From an uncultured Clostridia bacterium (GTDB lineage: Bacteria > Bacillota > Clostridia > TANB77 > CAG-508): a DNA stretch of 35,133 nt. Shown in pieces: positions 6,376-13,749 of this stretch. The notes beneath the pieces are model-generated. The model saw only the letters and a list, made by a program, of their open reading frames with translations, made no database searches and was not told the DNA's origin. The stretch is from positions 1-35,133 of the forward strand of contig CANQOW010000006.1 in NCBI GenBank assembly GCA_947625545.1, read 5' to 3'. Numbering within the stretch: the stretch's first letter is position 1; each line of letters begins with the position of its first letter. Position numbers and translations under genes: made by a program.

Positions 6376-6749
6376 TTATCCTCTTTTCTATGTCATTTAA
6401 TCTTTCTATTATTTCTGTTTGTTCTCTTATTTTTAAACTATAATCTAATATTGTTTTGCATACATTTAGTCTTACAGAATTTGCACATGTTTTATCTTCT
6501 ATTATATTTATAATAGTATCAGTTGCCTTTAATGATGCATATTCTAACCTTTTTAGACTTTCTTCAATATATTTCTTTCTTATTTTGTTTATTTCTTCTG
6601 ATAAACCATTTTTTAAATACTTAAAGGCTGTAGTTTCTGTTATATTTGCCTTTCTTGCTGATTTCGATATATTACCGTGTTTCTAACATTGCAAATATAA
6701 AATCCACTTGTTTTTTATTATATTTTGATAAATTCTCTGAAAATTCCAT
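6362..6749 (-). pseudogene. Terminase-small-subunit-like HTH gene, frameshifted
   Basis: From ATG 6749 (ribosome site GGGGTG at 6756-6761) the frame reads MEFSENLSKYNKKQVDFIFA, then MLETR and stop. Removing one base, the G at 6677 on the plus strand, restores a continuous frame: LETGNISKSARKANITETT, then KYLKNGLSEEINKIRKKYI, ending in RLNDIEKRINDD(R) at 6364. The restored product has about 128 residues. It has an N-terminal helix-turn-helix (NISKSARKANITETTAFKYL) and a C-terminal helical part ending in (K)IREQTEIIERL. That is the layout of the phage terminase-small-subunit-like/phBC6A51-type HTH proteins carried by many integrative elements. The reading frame is otherwise intact, so this is a recent mutation, a sequencing error, or programmed frameshifting. 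It overlaps the next gene by 14 bp. Confidence 0.75.
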
Positions 6750-6877
6750 TAAAACACCCCAAAAAAACTATAATTTACTAATTTTACAATAATAGTATAT
6801 ATTTTTTTTTTAATTATTTTTATATAAATTTATTAAGTTTTTCTAGTATTAAGTGTAATATTAAGTAAAATTAAAAA

Positions 6878-6910
6878 AGTAACACTTGCTAGACTTTAGC
6901 AAGTGCTACT
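6878..6910 (-). terminator. Terminator of the initiator tRNA gene
   Basis: Arms at 6878-6891 and 6897-6910 form a 14-bp stem (one G-U pair in the minus-strand transcript) with a 5-nt loop, followed on the minus strand by TTTTTT. It starts 9 bp after the tRNA CCA end. A T run is present on the plus-strand side too, so it could also stop readthrough from the left. Confidence 0.8.
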
Positions 6911-6918
6911 TTTTCTTG

Positions 6919-6994
<76 letters not shown>

Positions 6995-7009
6995 ATATTG
7001 ATATTAATA

Positions 7010-7038
7010 ATTATATTACTAATTATGCAAAATGTCAA
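7010..7038 (-). promoter_or_regulatory. Consensus promoter of the initiator tRNA
   Basis: On the minus strand, TTGACA (7038-7033), a 17-bp spacer and TATAAT (7015-7010): a perfect sigma-A consensus. Transcription should begin near 7003, about 8 bases before the mature tRNA 5' end. Confidence 0.9.
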
Positions 7039-7146
7039 CACTTTATACGAAATTTTTACATATTTATGCAAAATGTGTCTTAAAAATTCTTTTGAAACTA
7101 TTATAACAAAAATTATTAACATTTAGCATCTTTTATTAAAACTAAT

Positions 7147-7171
7147 AAAAAACATATATAATTATTATATA
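7147..7171 (-). terminator. Possible terminator of comEA
   Basis: Perfect palindrome TATATAAT-T-ATTATATA (7155-7171), followed on the minus strand by TG and six T residues (7152-7147), 35 bp past the comEA stop. The stem is entirely A-T with a one-base centre, so it may be weak. Confidence 0.4.
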
Positions 7172-7205
7172 CCAATTAATAAAAAATATAACCAAAATTT
7201 TCTAT

Positions 7206-7835
7206 CTATTTTACTGTTATATAATTTTTTATATTATTAAATTTTGAATCTCCAATACCACTAACATTTTTTATATCTTCTATTGACTTAAATTTACCAT
7301 TTTCATTTCTGTAATCTAATATTTTTTGAGCGGTTGAATTTCCAACGCCCGGTAATTCTAATAATTGTGATAAACTTGCTGTATTAATATTTACTAATGA
7401 ATTATTAGAACTTCCTTCATTATTGTTATCTTGTATTACATTTTCCCCACTTTCCGTAGATATTTCTGCCTCTTCTCCTATAAATGGTATGTATATTTTT
7501 TGTCCATCTGAAATTATAAATGCTAAATTTACTTTTGATAAATCCGCATTTTCATTTAACCCTCCTGCTTTATTTATAGCATCAACTATTCTTGCTCCAT
7601 CATTTAATTCTACAATACCTTCTTTTCTTACTGCTCCTGCAATATGAACTACAATTGTTTCCACTTCTTCTTCAACTATTTCATTTTCTATTATTTCTTC
7701 TTCAAATTCATCATCTTCTAAATTTTCATAACTTATTTGTTGAAAATTAGTATATAAATAATATCCTACAACTCCTATTATTATAACTATTATAAATACT
7801 AAAATAATCCATTGTTTTTTACTTAAATTTTCCAT
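7206..7835 (-). CDS. comEA: ComEA-type DNA-binding competence protein
   Basis: A 209-residue membrane-anchored DNA-binding protein of the ComEA family, which captures double-stranded DNA at the cell surface for uptake. It has one N-terminal membrane segment (about 9-29) and an acidic linker (about 38-60). A SLBB-type domain follows (about 62-120, VVHIAGAVRKEGIVEL and YIPF). Paired helix-hairpin-helix motifs form the C-terminus (about 147-209, VNINTASLSQLLELPGVGNS and IKNVSGIGDSKF). The length and order are those of Firmicutes ComEA. An AAGGAGG ribosome site precedes the ATG. ComEB/ComEC do not follow in this window, so it is separate from a classical comE operon here. A role in DNA repair cannot be excluded. 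Confidence 0.93.
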   Translation of the reverse strand: MENLSKKQWIILVFIIVIIIGVVGYYLYTNFQQISYENLEDDEFEEEIIENEIVEEEVETIVVHIAGAVRKEGIVELNDGARIVDAINKAGGLNENADLSKVNLAFIISDGQKIYIPFIGEEAEISTESGENVIQDNNNEGSSNNSLVNINTASLSQLLELPGVGNSTAQKILDYRNENGKFKSIEDIKNVSGIGDSKFNNIKNYITVK

Positions 7836-7863
7836 TTTTTCCTCCTTGTTTTTTGTTAAATTA

Positions 7864-7892
7864 TTGATTTTTTCTCCATTTTAATATACAAT
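7864..7892 (+). promoter_or_regulatory. Candidate promoter of the D,D-carboxypeptidase gene
   Basis: TTGATT (7864-7869), a 17-bp spacer and TACAAT (7887-7892), 9 of 12 consensus positions, about 25 bp before the start codon. It lies between the divergent comEA and carboxypeptidase genes. Confidence 0.45.
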
Positions 7893-7917
7893 ATTAATTA
7901 TTCGAATGGAGGTTTTT

Positions 7918-9228
7918 ATGAATATAAAACGTTTTATAATTTTTCTATTAATTTTTTCTTTAATGCCAATGTGTGTATATGCTGAAACAGATAATGTTTC
8001 TTTAATAAATAATGAGGCAAATTTAGATATTCAATCTCCTGTTGCTTTATTAATGGAAAGTGAAACTGGAACAGTATTGTATGAAAAAAATGCTTATGAA
8101 AAGAAATACCCTGCAAGTACTACTAAAATGATAACTGCTATTTTAACATTAGAAAATTGTGATTTAAATGATACTGCAATAGTTAGTAAAGAAGCACTTT
8201 TAAGCGTTCCTTCTGATTATACTAATGCAAATTTACAAGTTGGTGAGGAATTAACTATACGTGATTTGTTATATGCTTTTTTAATTCCTTCTGCAAATGA
8301 TTGTGGTTTTGTTTTGGCTGAACATATTGCTGGAAGTATTGAAAATTTTGCTGAAATGATGAATTTAAAGGCCACTGAAATAGGATGTAAAAATACTCAT
8401 TTTACTAATCCTAGTGGTATTCAAGATGAAAATCATTATTCTACTGCTTATGATTTGGCTTTAATTGGTAGATATGCTATGCAAAATGATGTTTTTAGGG
8501 AAATTGTTTCAACTTCTTCTTATAATTTACCTGCTACTAATAAATATGATTCAACTGATAGAAGATTCGTAAATACAAATTTTTTAATTCGTGAAAGTCA
8601 AAAAAATTATTATTATGAATATGCTACAGGAATAAAAACTGGTTTTACTGATGATGCCGGTGATTGTATTGTTGCTAGTGCTAAGAAAGATGGCGTTGAA
8701 TATATTGCCGTAGTGCTACAATCTGGTTATGACACTACTACATGGCTTAAAGAAAAATTTATAGATTGCGTAACTTTATTTGATTACGCTTTTGAAAATT
8801 ATACAACAAAATCTTTAAATATGCAAGGAGAAGTTTTCGACAAAGTTAAAGTTTCTGGTGCTACAAAGGATACTAAATATTTAGATATTGTTTATGAGGA
8901 TAATATAGATGCTTTTATTTCTAATGAGCAATTAGATAATAATTTTTCTAGTAATATTGTAGTAAATGATAAGTTAAAAGCTCCAATTTCAAAAGGTGAT
9001 GTTGTTGGTTCTGTTTCTTATACTATAAATGATATTACTTATTCTTCTAATTTAATTGCTGGTAATGATGTTATAAAATCTAATCTTATACCAAATATTT
9101 TAAAAACTGTTCTTGCTATATTTATTTTATTTTTAATCCTTATGATTGTTAGATATATTAATTATAGAAGATATGTAAAAAGAAAGAAAAATTACAGAAA
9201 GAATAATAAAAAAATTAAATATATTTAG
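7918..9228 (+). CDS. D-alanyl-D-alanine carboxypeptidase (PBP5/DacA family)
   Basis: A 436-residue penicillin-binding protein of the low-molecular-weight S11 family, which trims the terminal D-Ala from peptidoglycan stem peptides outside the membrane. The signal peptide is residues 1-22. The active site is complete: Ser67-Thr-Thr-Lys70 (SxxK), Ser125-Ala-Asn127 (SxN) and Lys240-Thr-Gly242 (KTG). A PBP5 C-terminal beta domain spans about 300-375. It ends with a transmembrane helix (about 390-415) and a very basic cytosolic tail, instead of the usual amphipathic anchor. The start at 7918 follows GGAGG; an in-frame ATG at 7906 lies inside that ribosome site. It is the only long plus-strand gene in the window. 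Confidence 0.95.
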   Translation: MNIKRFIIFLLIFSLMPMCVYAETDNVSLINNEANLDIQSPVALLMESETGTVLYEKNAYEKKYPASTTKMITAILTLENCDLNDTAIVSKEALLSVPSDYTNANLQVGEELTIRDLLYAFLIPSANDCGFVLAEHIAGSIENFAEMMNLKATEIGCKNTHFTNPSGIQDENHYSTAYDLALIGRYAMQNDVFREIVSTSSYNLPATNKYDSTDRRFVNTNFLIRESQKNYYYEYATGIKTGFTDDAGDCIVASAKKDGVEYIAVVLQSGYDTTTWLKEKFIDCVTLFDYAFENYTTKSLNMQGEVFDKVKVSGATKDTKYLDIVYEDNIDAFISNEQLDNNFSSNIVVNDKLKAPISKGDVVGSVSYTINDITYSSNLIAGNDVIKSNLIPNILKTVLAIFILFLILMIVRYINYRRYVKRKKNYRKNNKKIKYI

Positions 9229-9250
9229 TTAAATTACATTACTCTAAATT

Positions 9251-9301
9251 TTAAGAAGTATAATATATTTTTTAAGATATATTATACTTCTTAATTTTTT
9301 T
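9251..9301 (+). terminator. Strong terminator after the carboxypeptidase gene
   Basis: Perfect 18-bp arms at 9251-9268 (TTAAGAAGTATAATATAT) and 9277-9294 around an 8-nt loop, followed by seven T residues. It ends the plus-strand gene. Readthrough from the convergent LCP gene would meet the same hairpin. Confidence 0.85.
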
Positions 9302-9331
9302 CTGTATACAAAAAGTTTAATTTACATTGAG

Positions 9332-9368
9332 TTGTGCATATTTGCGAAACAAAACGCACAATTTTCTT
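9332..9368. repeat. GTGCG/CGCAC hairpin repeat, copy 1
   Basis: TTGTGC (9332-9337) and GCACAA (9356-9361) form a hairpin, with TGCG/CGCA as an alternative inner pairing. On the minus strand the block AATAAGAAAATTGTGCGTT (9370-9352) is shared exactly with 35092-35110 on the plus strand. This copy begins at the LCP stop codon and lies between convergent genes. It may act as a terminator or be a dispersed repeat. Confidence 0.55.
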
Positions 9369-9369
9369 A

Positions 9370-10626
9370 TTAATTTTGATAATCTTTTCCTATTATTATT
9401 TTTATATTGTTTGAAGAATTACTTGAACTACTTGATGATATTATTCCTGTTCCTAGTATTTCTTGAATTTTACTTAATTCTTCTTCTGTTTCATTTGTTT
9501 GATTTATTATTGTTGTTTTTGAAGTTTGTGTTGTTGTTCCTGTTTTTGTTACATTATATCCTGCTTTTTTTAATTTTTCTGTTACACTACTTAAATTTGA
9601 AGCAACTCCTGAACCATTTAATAATTCTATTTTTATTGCATCTTCTTCATTTATTTCTTCTTCCTTATATATGAAAAAATCATCTACCATTGCTTTTGTT
9701 TCTTTTTGATTTGGTATAAATATCCATACCCCATTACATAGTTCAGATTGTCCCGGTAATAGTCCACTTTTTAGATTTTCTGTATCAAAGTTTACTAAAT
9801 GTGGTATGTATTTTTTTGCTAAATCTAAATCTATATTTGTATCTATATATGTGTTTACTATGTCCATTATTTTAAATATTTTAAATATATTAGATGGATT
9901 CATTGTTTGTTTAATTGTTGCTGCTATAAAGTCTCTTTGTGTTCTTGTTCTTCCGTAATCATTATCTCCATATTCCATTGGATATGATGTTCCATCATTA
10001 TTATGTCTGAATCTTAATAATTGTTCTGCCTTTTTTCCATCTATTAATTGATATCCTGCTTTTAGATGTATATATAAATCTTGTGTTTCATCATCATAAT
10101 CCATATCTATTGGAACATCAAAATATACTCCATCTATTTCATCTATTAATTTTATTAATGCTTCTGTATCTACTACGACATAATAATCTAAATCTATATC
10201 TAGTATTTGTTTTACATATTTTTTTACACCATCTACACCTTGCGCTATATATCTTGAATTTATTTTTTCATATGCTTGTGCATTATTTTTATTTTTTCCT
10301 GTATATGTATCTCTTGGTATTGATAGCATTGATGCTTGTTGTGTTTTAGGATTATATGAACATACCATTATTGTATCTGACATATCTTGACTTGTTCCTA
10401 ATAATAATATATTTATTGGTTCAACTTCTTCTATTGGTACATCTTCTTGCCCTAATACAGTTGTAAGCAAGCCTGATACTCCTCCACCATTTTGTTGTGT
10501 TTTATAATATAAATAAAAACCGCTTCCTATTATTAAAATTAAAAATATTATAAATATTTTTAATAGTATATGTCTCTTTTTCTTAGTCTTTTTATTTTTT
10601 TTCTTTTGCTCCTTTTTATTGCTCAA
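9370..10626 (-). CDS. LytR-CpsA-Psr (LCP) family cell-wall ligase
   Basis: A 418-residue membrane protein of the LCP family, which transfers undecaprenyl-linked glycopolymers (teichoic acids, capsule) onto peptidoglycan. It has a lysine-rich cytosolic N-terminus, one transmembrane helix (about 22-43) and an extracellular LCP domain: NILLLGTSQDMSDTIMVCSY, SIPRDTYT, KINSRYIAQG, LLRFRHNND and the R-x-R-x-Q-R-D segment. A C-terminal LytR_C domain follows (IELLNGSGVASNLSSVTEKL), then a serine-rich stretch. The start is taken as TTG at 10626, 8 bp after TAGGAG; a GTG at 10635 overlaps that ribosome site. A good promoter lies just upstream. Together with the carboxypeptidase it marks an envelope-assembly neighbourhood. 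Confidence 0.93.
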   Translation of the reverse strand: MSNKKEQKKKNKKTKKKRHILLKIFIIFLILIIGSGFYLYYKTQQNGGGVSGLLTTVLGQEDVPIEEVEPINILLLGTSQDMSDTIMVCSYNPKTQQASMLSIPRDTYTGKNKNNAQAYEKINSRYIAQGVDGVKKYVKQILDIDLDYYVVVDTEALIKLIDEIDGVYFDVPIDMDYDDETQDLYIHLKAGYQLIDGKKAEQLLRFRHNNDGTSYPMEYGDNDYGRTRTQRDFIAATIKQTMNPSNIFKIFKIMDIVNTYIDTNIDLDLAKKYIPHLVNFDTENLKSGLLPGQSELCNGVWIFIPNQKETKAMVDDFFIYKEEEINEEDAIKIELLNGSGVASNLSSVTEKLKKAGYNVTKTGTTTQTSKTTIINQTNETEEELSKIQEILGTGIISSSSSSNSSNNIKIIIGKDYQN

Positions 10627-10658
10627 TTTTATCACTCCTAAAAATTTTTACATCTACT

Positions 10659-10687
10659 AGTATAACAAAATATACATTTATTTTCAA
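10659..10687 (-). promoter_or_regulatory. Promoter of the LCP gene
   Basis: On the minus strand, TTGAAA (10687-10682), a 17-bp spacer and TATACT (10664-10659) with an extended TG. It lies in the 90-bp gap after the CvpA-family gene, so the LCP gene can be transcribed separately. Confidence 0.65.
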
Positions 10688-10726
10688 TATTTTTACTAAA
10701 ATATATTTATACTACGATTTTTTTAT

Positions 10727-11371
10727 TTAAAACAATATTTTTAATATTATATTGTTATTATATAAGAAACTACCTATAACTGATTCATTTATACTACTAA
10801 TAATTCCAAAGTTTTCTATCATTGAAGCACATAATGAAATAATAGCTAATATTACAAATACTACTAAAAGTCCTTGTAGTAATCCATAAATTATTCCACC
10901 TGTTTTATTAAATTGTTTTATTATTGGTAAATCTTCTAATACTTCTGATAATGCTTTAAATATTATTAATATTAATTTAGTTAAAATAAATAAACCTAAT
11001 GCTACTATTATATTTATACTTACTATTGATATTTCTTTTGCAACCATTCCTACTGTTGCATCTTGTACTTCTGATGTATAATCTGTAATATATTTTACTA
11101 AAACTTCTGACATATTTTGCATATCTTCTTCTTTTAATTGTTCATCTTTATCACTTGAAAATTTTTCTACTATCGCATTTTCTATATTTTCATCTATTTG
11201 TGTTTTATCTATAATTATATTTGATACAGGTTTATATAATAACAATGCTATTATTATTGCAGCAAAAAATGTTAATATTTTAAATGCTACTTTAATTAAT
11301 CCTCTGTAATATCCCCAAAATACAAATAATGCAATTATTGCAATTATTATAATATCAATAATTATCGCCAT
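10727..11371 (-). CDS. CvpA family membrane protein
   Basis: A 214-residue integral membrane protein of the CvpA family (named for colicin V production in E. coli). The biochemical role is unknown; links to envelope homeostasis are suggested in other bacteria. The family opening IIDIIIIAIIALFVFWGYYRGLIK is visible as two pieces either side of FWGY. About four hydrophobic helices are seen, with an acidic extracytoplasmic loop (about 65-105) and the LPIIKQFNKTGGIIYGLLQG segment typical of the family. A GTG at 11380 is an alternative start but lies only 2 bp from AAGGA; the ATG at 11371 is preferred with moderate confidence. It follows the DUF5711 gene by about 25 bp and is surely co-transcribed. 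Confidence 0.88.
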   Translation of the reverse strand: MAIIIDIIIIAIIALFVFWGYYRGLIKVAFKILTFFAAIIIALLLYKPVSNIIIDKTQIDENIENAIVEKFSSDKDEQLKEEDMQNMSEVLVKYITDYTSEVQDATVGMVAKEISIVSINIIVALGLFILTKLILIIFKALSEVLEDLPIIKQFNKTGGIIYGLLQGLLVVFVILAIISLCASMIENFGIISSINESVIGSFLYNNNIILKILF

Positions 11372-11395
11372 AACATTCACATTCCTTTCATTTTT

Positions 11396-12565
11396 TTATA
11401 AAGTTATAACCTCTATTTTATTTCTATAAACTATACCTGCTATTGAATCTCCAACAACTATGTCTGTTACACCTTGTGAAGATACATATCTTTTTATTAA
11501 CCAGCCGTTAGTATTAACAAAATGTACTTCTGTGCTGAAGTTTAATGCTGTTATATCTTCTCCAACTTCTATTGATTTTAAAACTCCACTTGTTAAATAT
11601 ATATTTTCAGTATTGTTGCTTACATTTTTTAATTTTAATTGTATATTAGATTTAAAAAATTCTGTTGTTTCTACTGTTTGTGCTACATAATTTTTTAAAT
11701 TTATATCTATAAAATCTGCATTTTGATCTATTTTATAAACTTCTGTATCTTGTCCATTTTGTATAGTATGAACTGAATTATCATATAAACATACTAAGTT
11801 TTCTCTTTCTTGATATTTTATATCTACTATTAAATTATTACTTTCTGCTTTATATGTATAAATAATTGAATTTGTAGGGTCTGTTTTTGCTTTTTCTATT
11901 GATATTATTTTTATATTTGATTGTATTATTGCAGATGTTGAATCTATTTCTGCTATTGCTAAATATTCATTGTTATTTGATATACTTGTTGTTATTGCAT
12001 TTGTTGATGCTAAATATGTTTTAAATATTTCTTTTCCTTTATTGTCTATTGTTATTACTACTGTTTTATAACTTGTACCTGTTACAATTACAGATACATA
12101 TCCATTTTTATTTACACTTATATCTATTATATTTCCTTCTACTTCTTTTTCAAACGAAATTTCTTCTTTATCTATTAAAGTTATTTTTTGTCCGTTTTTT
12201 TCTGCAATGCATAAATATCTATTGTTTTTTTCAAATATTGGATTGCTTATTCCTGTATTTAATTTTTTTATTTCTTTACCAGTGTTATCATATAATGTTA
12301 ATGTACTTTTATTTAATATTCCTATATATTTATCATAAGCATATATATTTTGTGTTTCTCCTGAATTTAATAATATTTGCGCAGTATTATTTTCTGTAAT
12401 TTCTTTTTTTAATATATGTATATCTATATTTTCTCTAAAATTTTCATCTGTGATGTATAATGATGCTATAATTATTCCTGCAATTATTAATATACTTAAT
12501 ATTATCATTATTATTATTTTTTTTATTTTATTATTTTTATTTGGTGTGTATTGCAATACTTCCAT
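11396..12565 (-). CDS. DUF5711 family membrane-anchored beta-propeller-like protein
   Basis: A 389-residue protein with a basic N-terminus, one transmembrane helix (about 14-38) and a long extracytoplasmic domain. That domain is made of repeated short beta strands (for example YAYDKYIGILNKSTLTLYDN, NEYLAIAEID, VEVITL-type ends), suggesting a seven-bladed propeller. This is the layout of the clostridial DUF5711 family, often found next to CvpA as here. No catalytic motif is seen and the function is unknown; a scaffold or sensor at the cell surface is plausible. The start at 12565 follows GGGGGT; an in-frame ATG at 12577 overlaps that site. It heads a DUF5711-CvpA operon. Confidence 0.8.
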   Translation of the reverse strand: MEVLQYTPNKNNKIKKIIIMIILSILIIAGIIIASLYITDENFRENIDIHILKKEITENNTAQILLNSGETQNIYAYDKYIGILNKSTLTLYDNTGKEIKKLNTGISNPIFEKNNRYLCIAEKNGQKITLIDKEEISFEKEVEGNIIDISVNKNGYVSVIVTGTSYKTVVITIDNKGKEIFKTYLASTNAITTSISNNNEYLAIAEIDSTSAIIQSNIKIISIEKAKTDPTNSIIYTYKAESNNLIVDIKYQERENLVCLYDNSVHTIQNGQDTEVYKIDQNADFIDINLKNYVAQTVETTEFFKSNIQLKLKNVSNNTENIYLTSGVLKSIEVGEDITALNFSTEVHFVNTNGWLIKRYVSSQGVTDIVVGDSIAGIVYRNKIEVITL

Positions 12566-12576
12566 AAAAACCCCCA

Positions 12577-12600
12577 TTTAAGTAATTTTTATTACTTAAA
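12577..12600. promoter_or_regulatory. Inverted repeat in the DUF5711 leader
   Basis: Perfect 10-bp arms TTTAAGTAAT (12577-12586) and ATTACTTAAA (12591-12600) with a TTTT centre. It abuts the GGGGGT ribosome site of the DUF5711 gene and lies 40 bp after the upstream transporter gene. There is no T run on the minus strand, so an operator or leader hairpin fits better than a terminator. Confidence 0.45.
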
Positions 12601-12639
12601 TATATTATTTATATTTTTCCTTATTAATTTATATCAGTT

Positions 12640-13656
12640 TTAACGTTTTTTTTCAAGTGGTATTGCAAATATTCTATAAATTTGTATTAATCCTAATACT
12701 CCAAATAACGGATATAATATGTTTAATAGTTTTGAAAAACCTATATTTGAAATAAATATTGAACTTATACATATGAATATATTTAATATTTTATATTGCT
12801 TATTATTTTTTGCATTATTTTGTAAAAAACCATAGCCGTCTGATATTGCTGTTGTAAATATTGATACTAATATTATTATTCCATATATGTATTTATATAT
12901 TGTTCCTGATTTATTTGCTATATATATTGTTGGTAATTCTATTTTATTTATATCTATATCTATTTTTAATAATAAATTATATATTATTAATGCTAATAAT
13001 ATTGTTATTATTGTTAATATTAAAAATATTATTTTATTTTGTTTATTTGTTTTTACTAATTTTCTTATTGTTACTATCATTGGTACTAATGTTATGCTAT
13101 TATAACTTGCATATAATATTGCAGAAATTATAAATTTTATATAATTTCTATTTTCTATTGTATTTTTTATTTCATAATTTATATTTATATTTTTTATTCC
13201 AAATATTATTATAAATATTACTAAAATTGGTACTAAAATTGTATTTGCTTTTATTATTCCATTTATATTTTTTGTAAAAATTAGGTAACATAAAATTATT
13301 ATTAGTAAACTTCCCAATATTTTTGGTAATTTCATTTCTTGTTCTACATATGCTGAAAATCCTGCTATCATTATATAAAATGATATTAATAAAAAAATAT
13401 TTATTATTGCTTTTATAATTGAATTTTTTGTTCCTATTTTTTCTAATAATTCTTCATAATTATTTATTTCGTATTTATTTGTTATTTTTATTACTTGATA
13501 TATTATTGCTCCTAAAAATGTAAATGATATTATTATTCCTATAATTCCTAATTTTCCATACTGATTAAAAAATATATATATTTCTTTTCCTGATGCAAAA
13601 CCTGCTCCTAATATTACTCCAATTATTATAAATGTTACGTTTAAGATATTTTTCAT
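12640..13656 (-). CDS. YkvI-like membrane transporter
   Basis: A 338-residue polytopic membrane protein with about ten hydrophobic helices. It opens with NVTFIIIGVILGAGFASGKEI, the discontinuous-helix glycine motif of YkvI (COG3949)-type proteins in the amino acid-polyamine-cation/LeuT-fold superfamily. The substrate is unknown. Length fits the family. The ATG at 13656 is unusual: its AAGGA ribosome site lies 13 bases upstream, inside the loop of a 9-bp hairpin whose stem ends at the start codon. The downstream DUF5711 gene lies about 75 bp away with its own dyad, so this is probably a separate unit. Confidence 0.82.
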   Translation of the reverse strand: MKNILNVTFIIIGVILGAGFASGKEIYIFFNQYGKLGIIGIIISFTFLGAIIYQVIKITNKYEINNYEELLEKIGTKNSIIKAIINIFLLISFYIMIAGFSAYVEQEMKLPKILGSLLIIILCYLIFTKNINGIIKANTILVPILVIFIIIFGIKNININYEIKNTIENRNYIKFIISAILYASYNSITLVPMIVTIRKLVKTNKQNKIIFLILTIITILLALIIYNLLLKIDIDINKIELPTIYIANKSGTIYKYIYGIIILVSIFTTAISDGYGFLQNNAKNNKQYKILNIFICISSIFISNIGFSKLLNILYPLFGVLGLIQIYRIFAIPLEKKR

Positions 13657-13683
13657 AAATGTACATCATTCCTTTGTACATTT
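13657..13683 (-). promoter_or_regulatory. Hairpin holding the ribosome site of the YkvI-like gene
   Basis: Arms AAATGTACA (13657-13665) and TGTACATTT (13675-13683) pair perfectly. In the transcript the 9-nt loop contains AAGGA, and the stem ends immediately before the ATG at 13656. Translation control by folding, or a protein operator built on TGTACA, are both possible. Confidence 0.5.
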
Positions 13684-13749
13684 TATGAATTTTGTTTATA
13701 AATATTCTTTTATTGTTTTGAGACTTAATATTATAAATTTTTTATTTTA

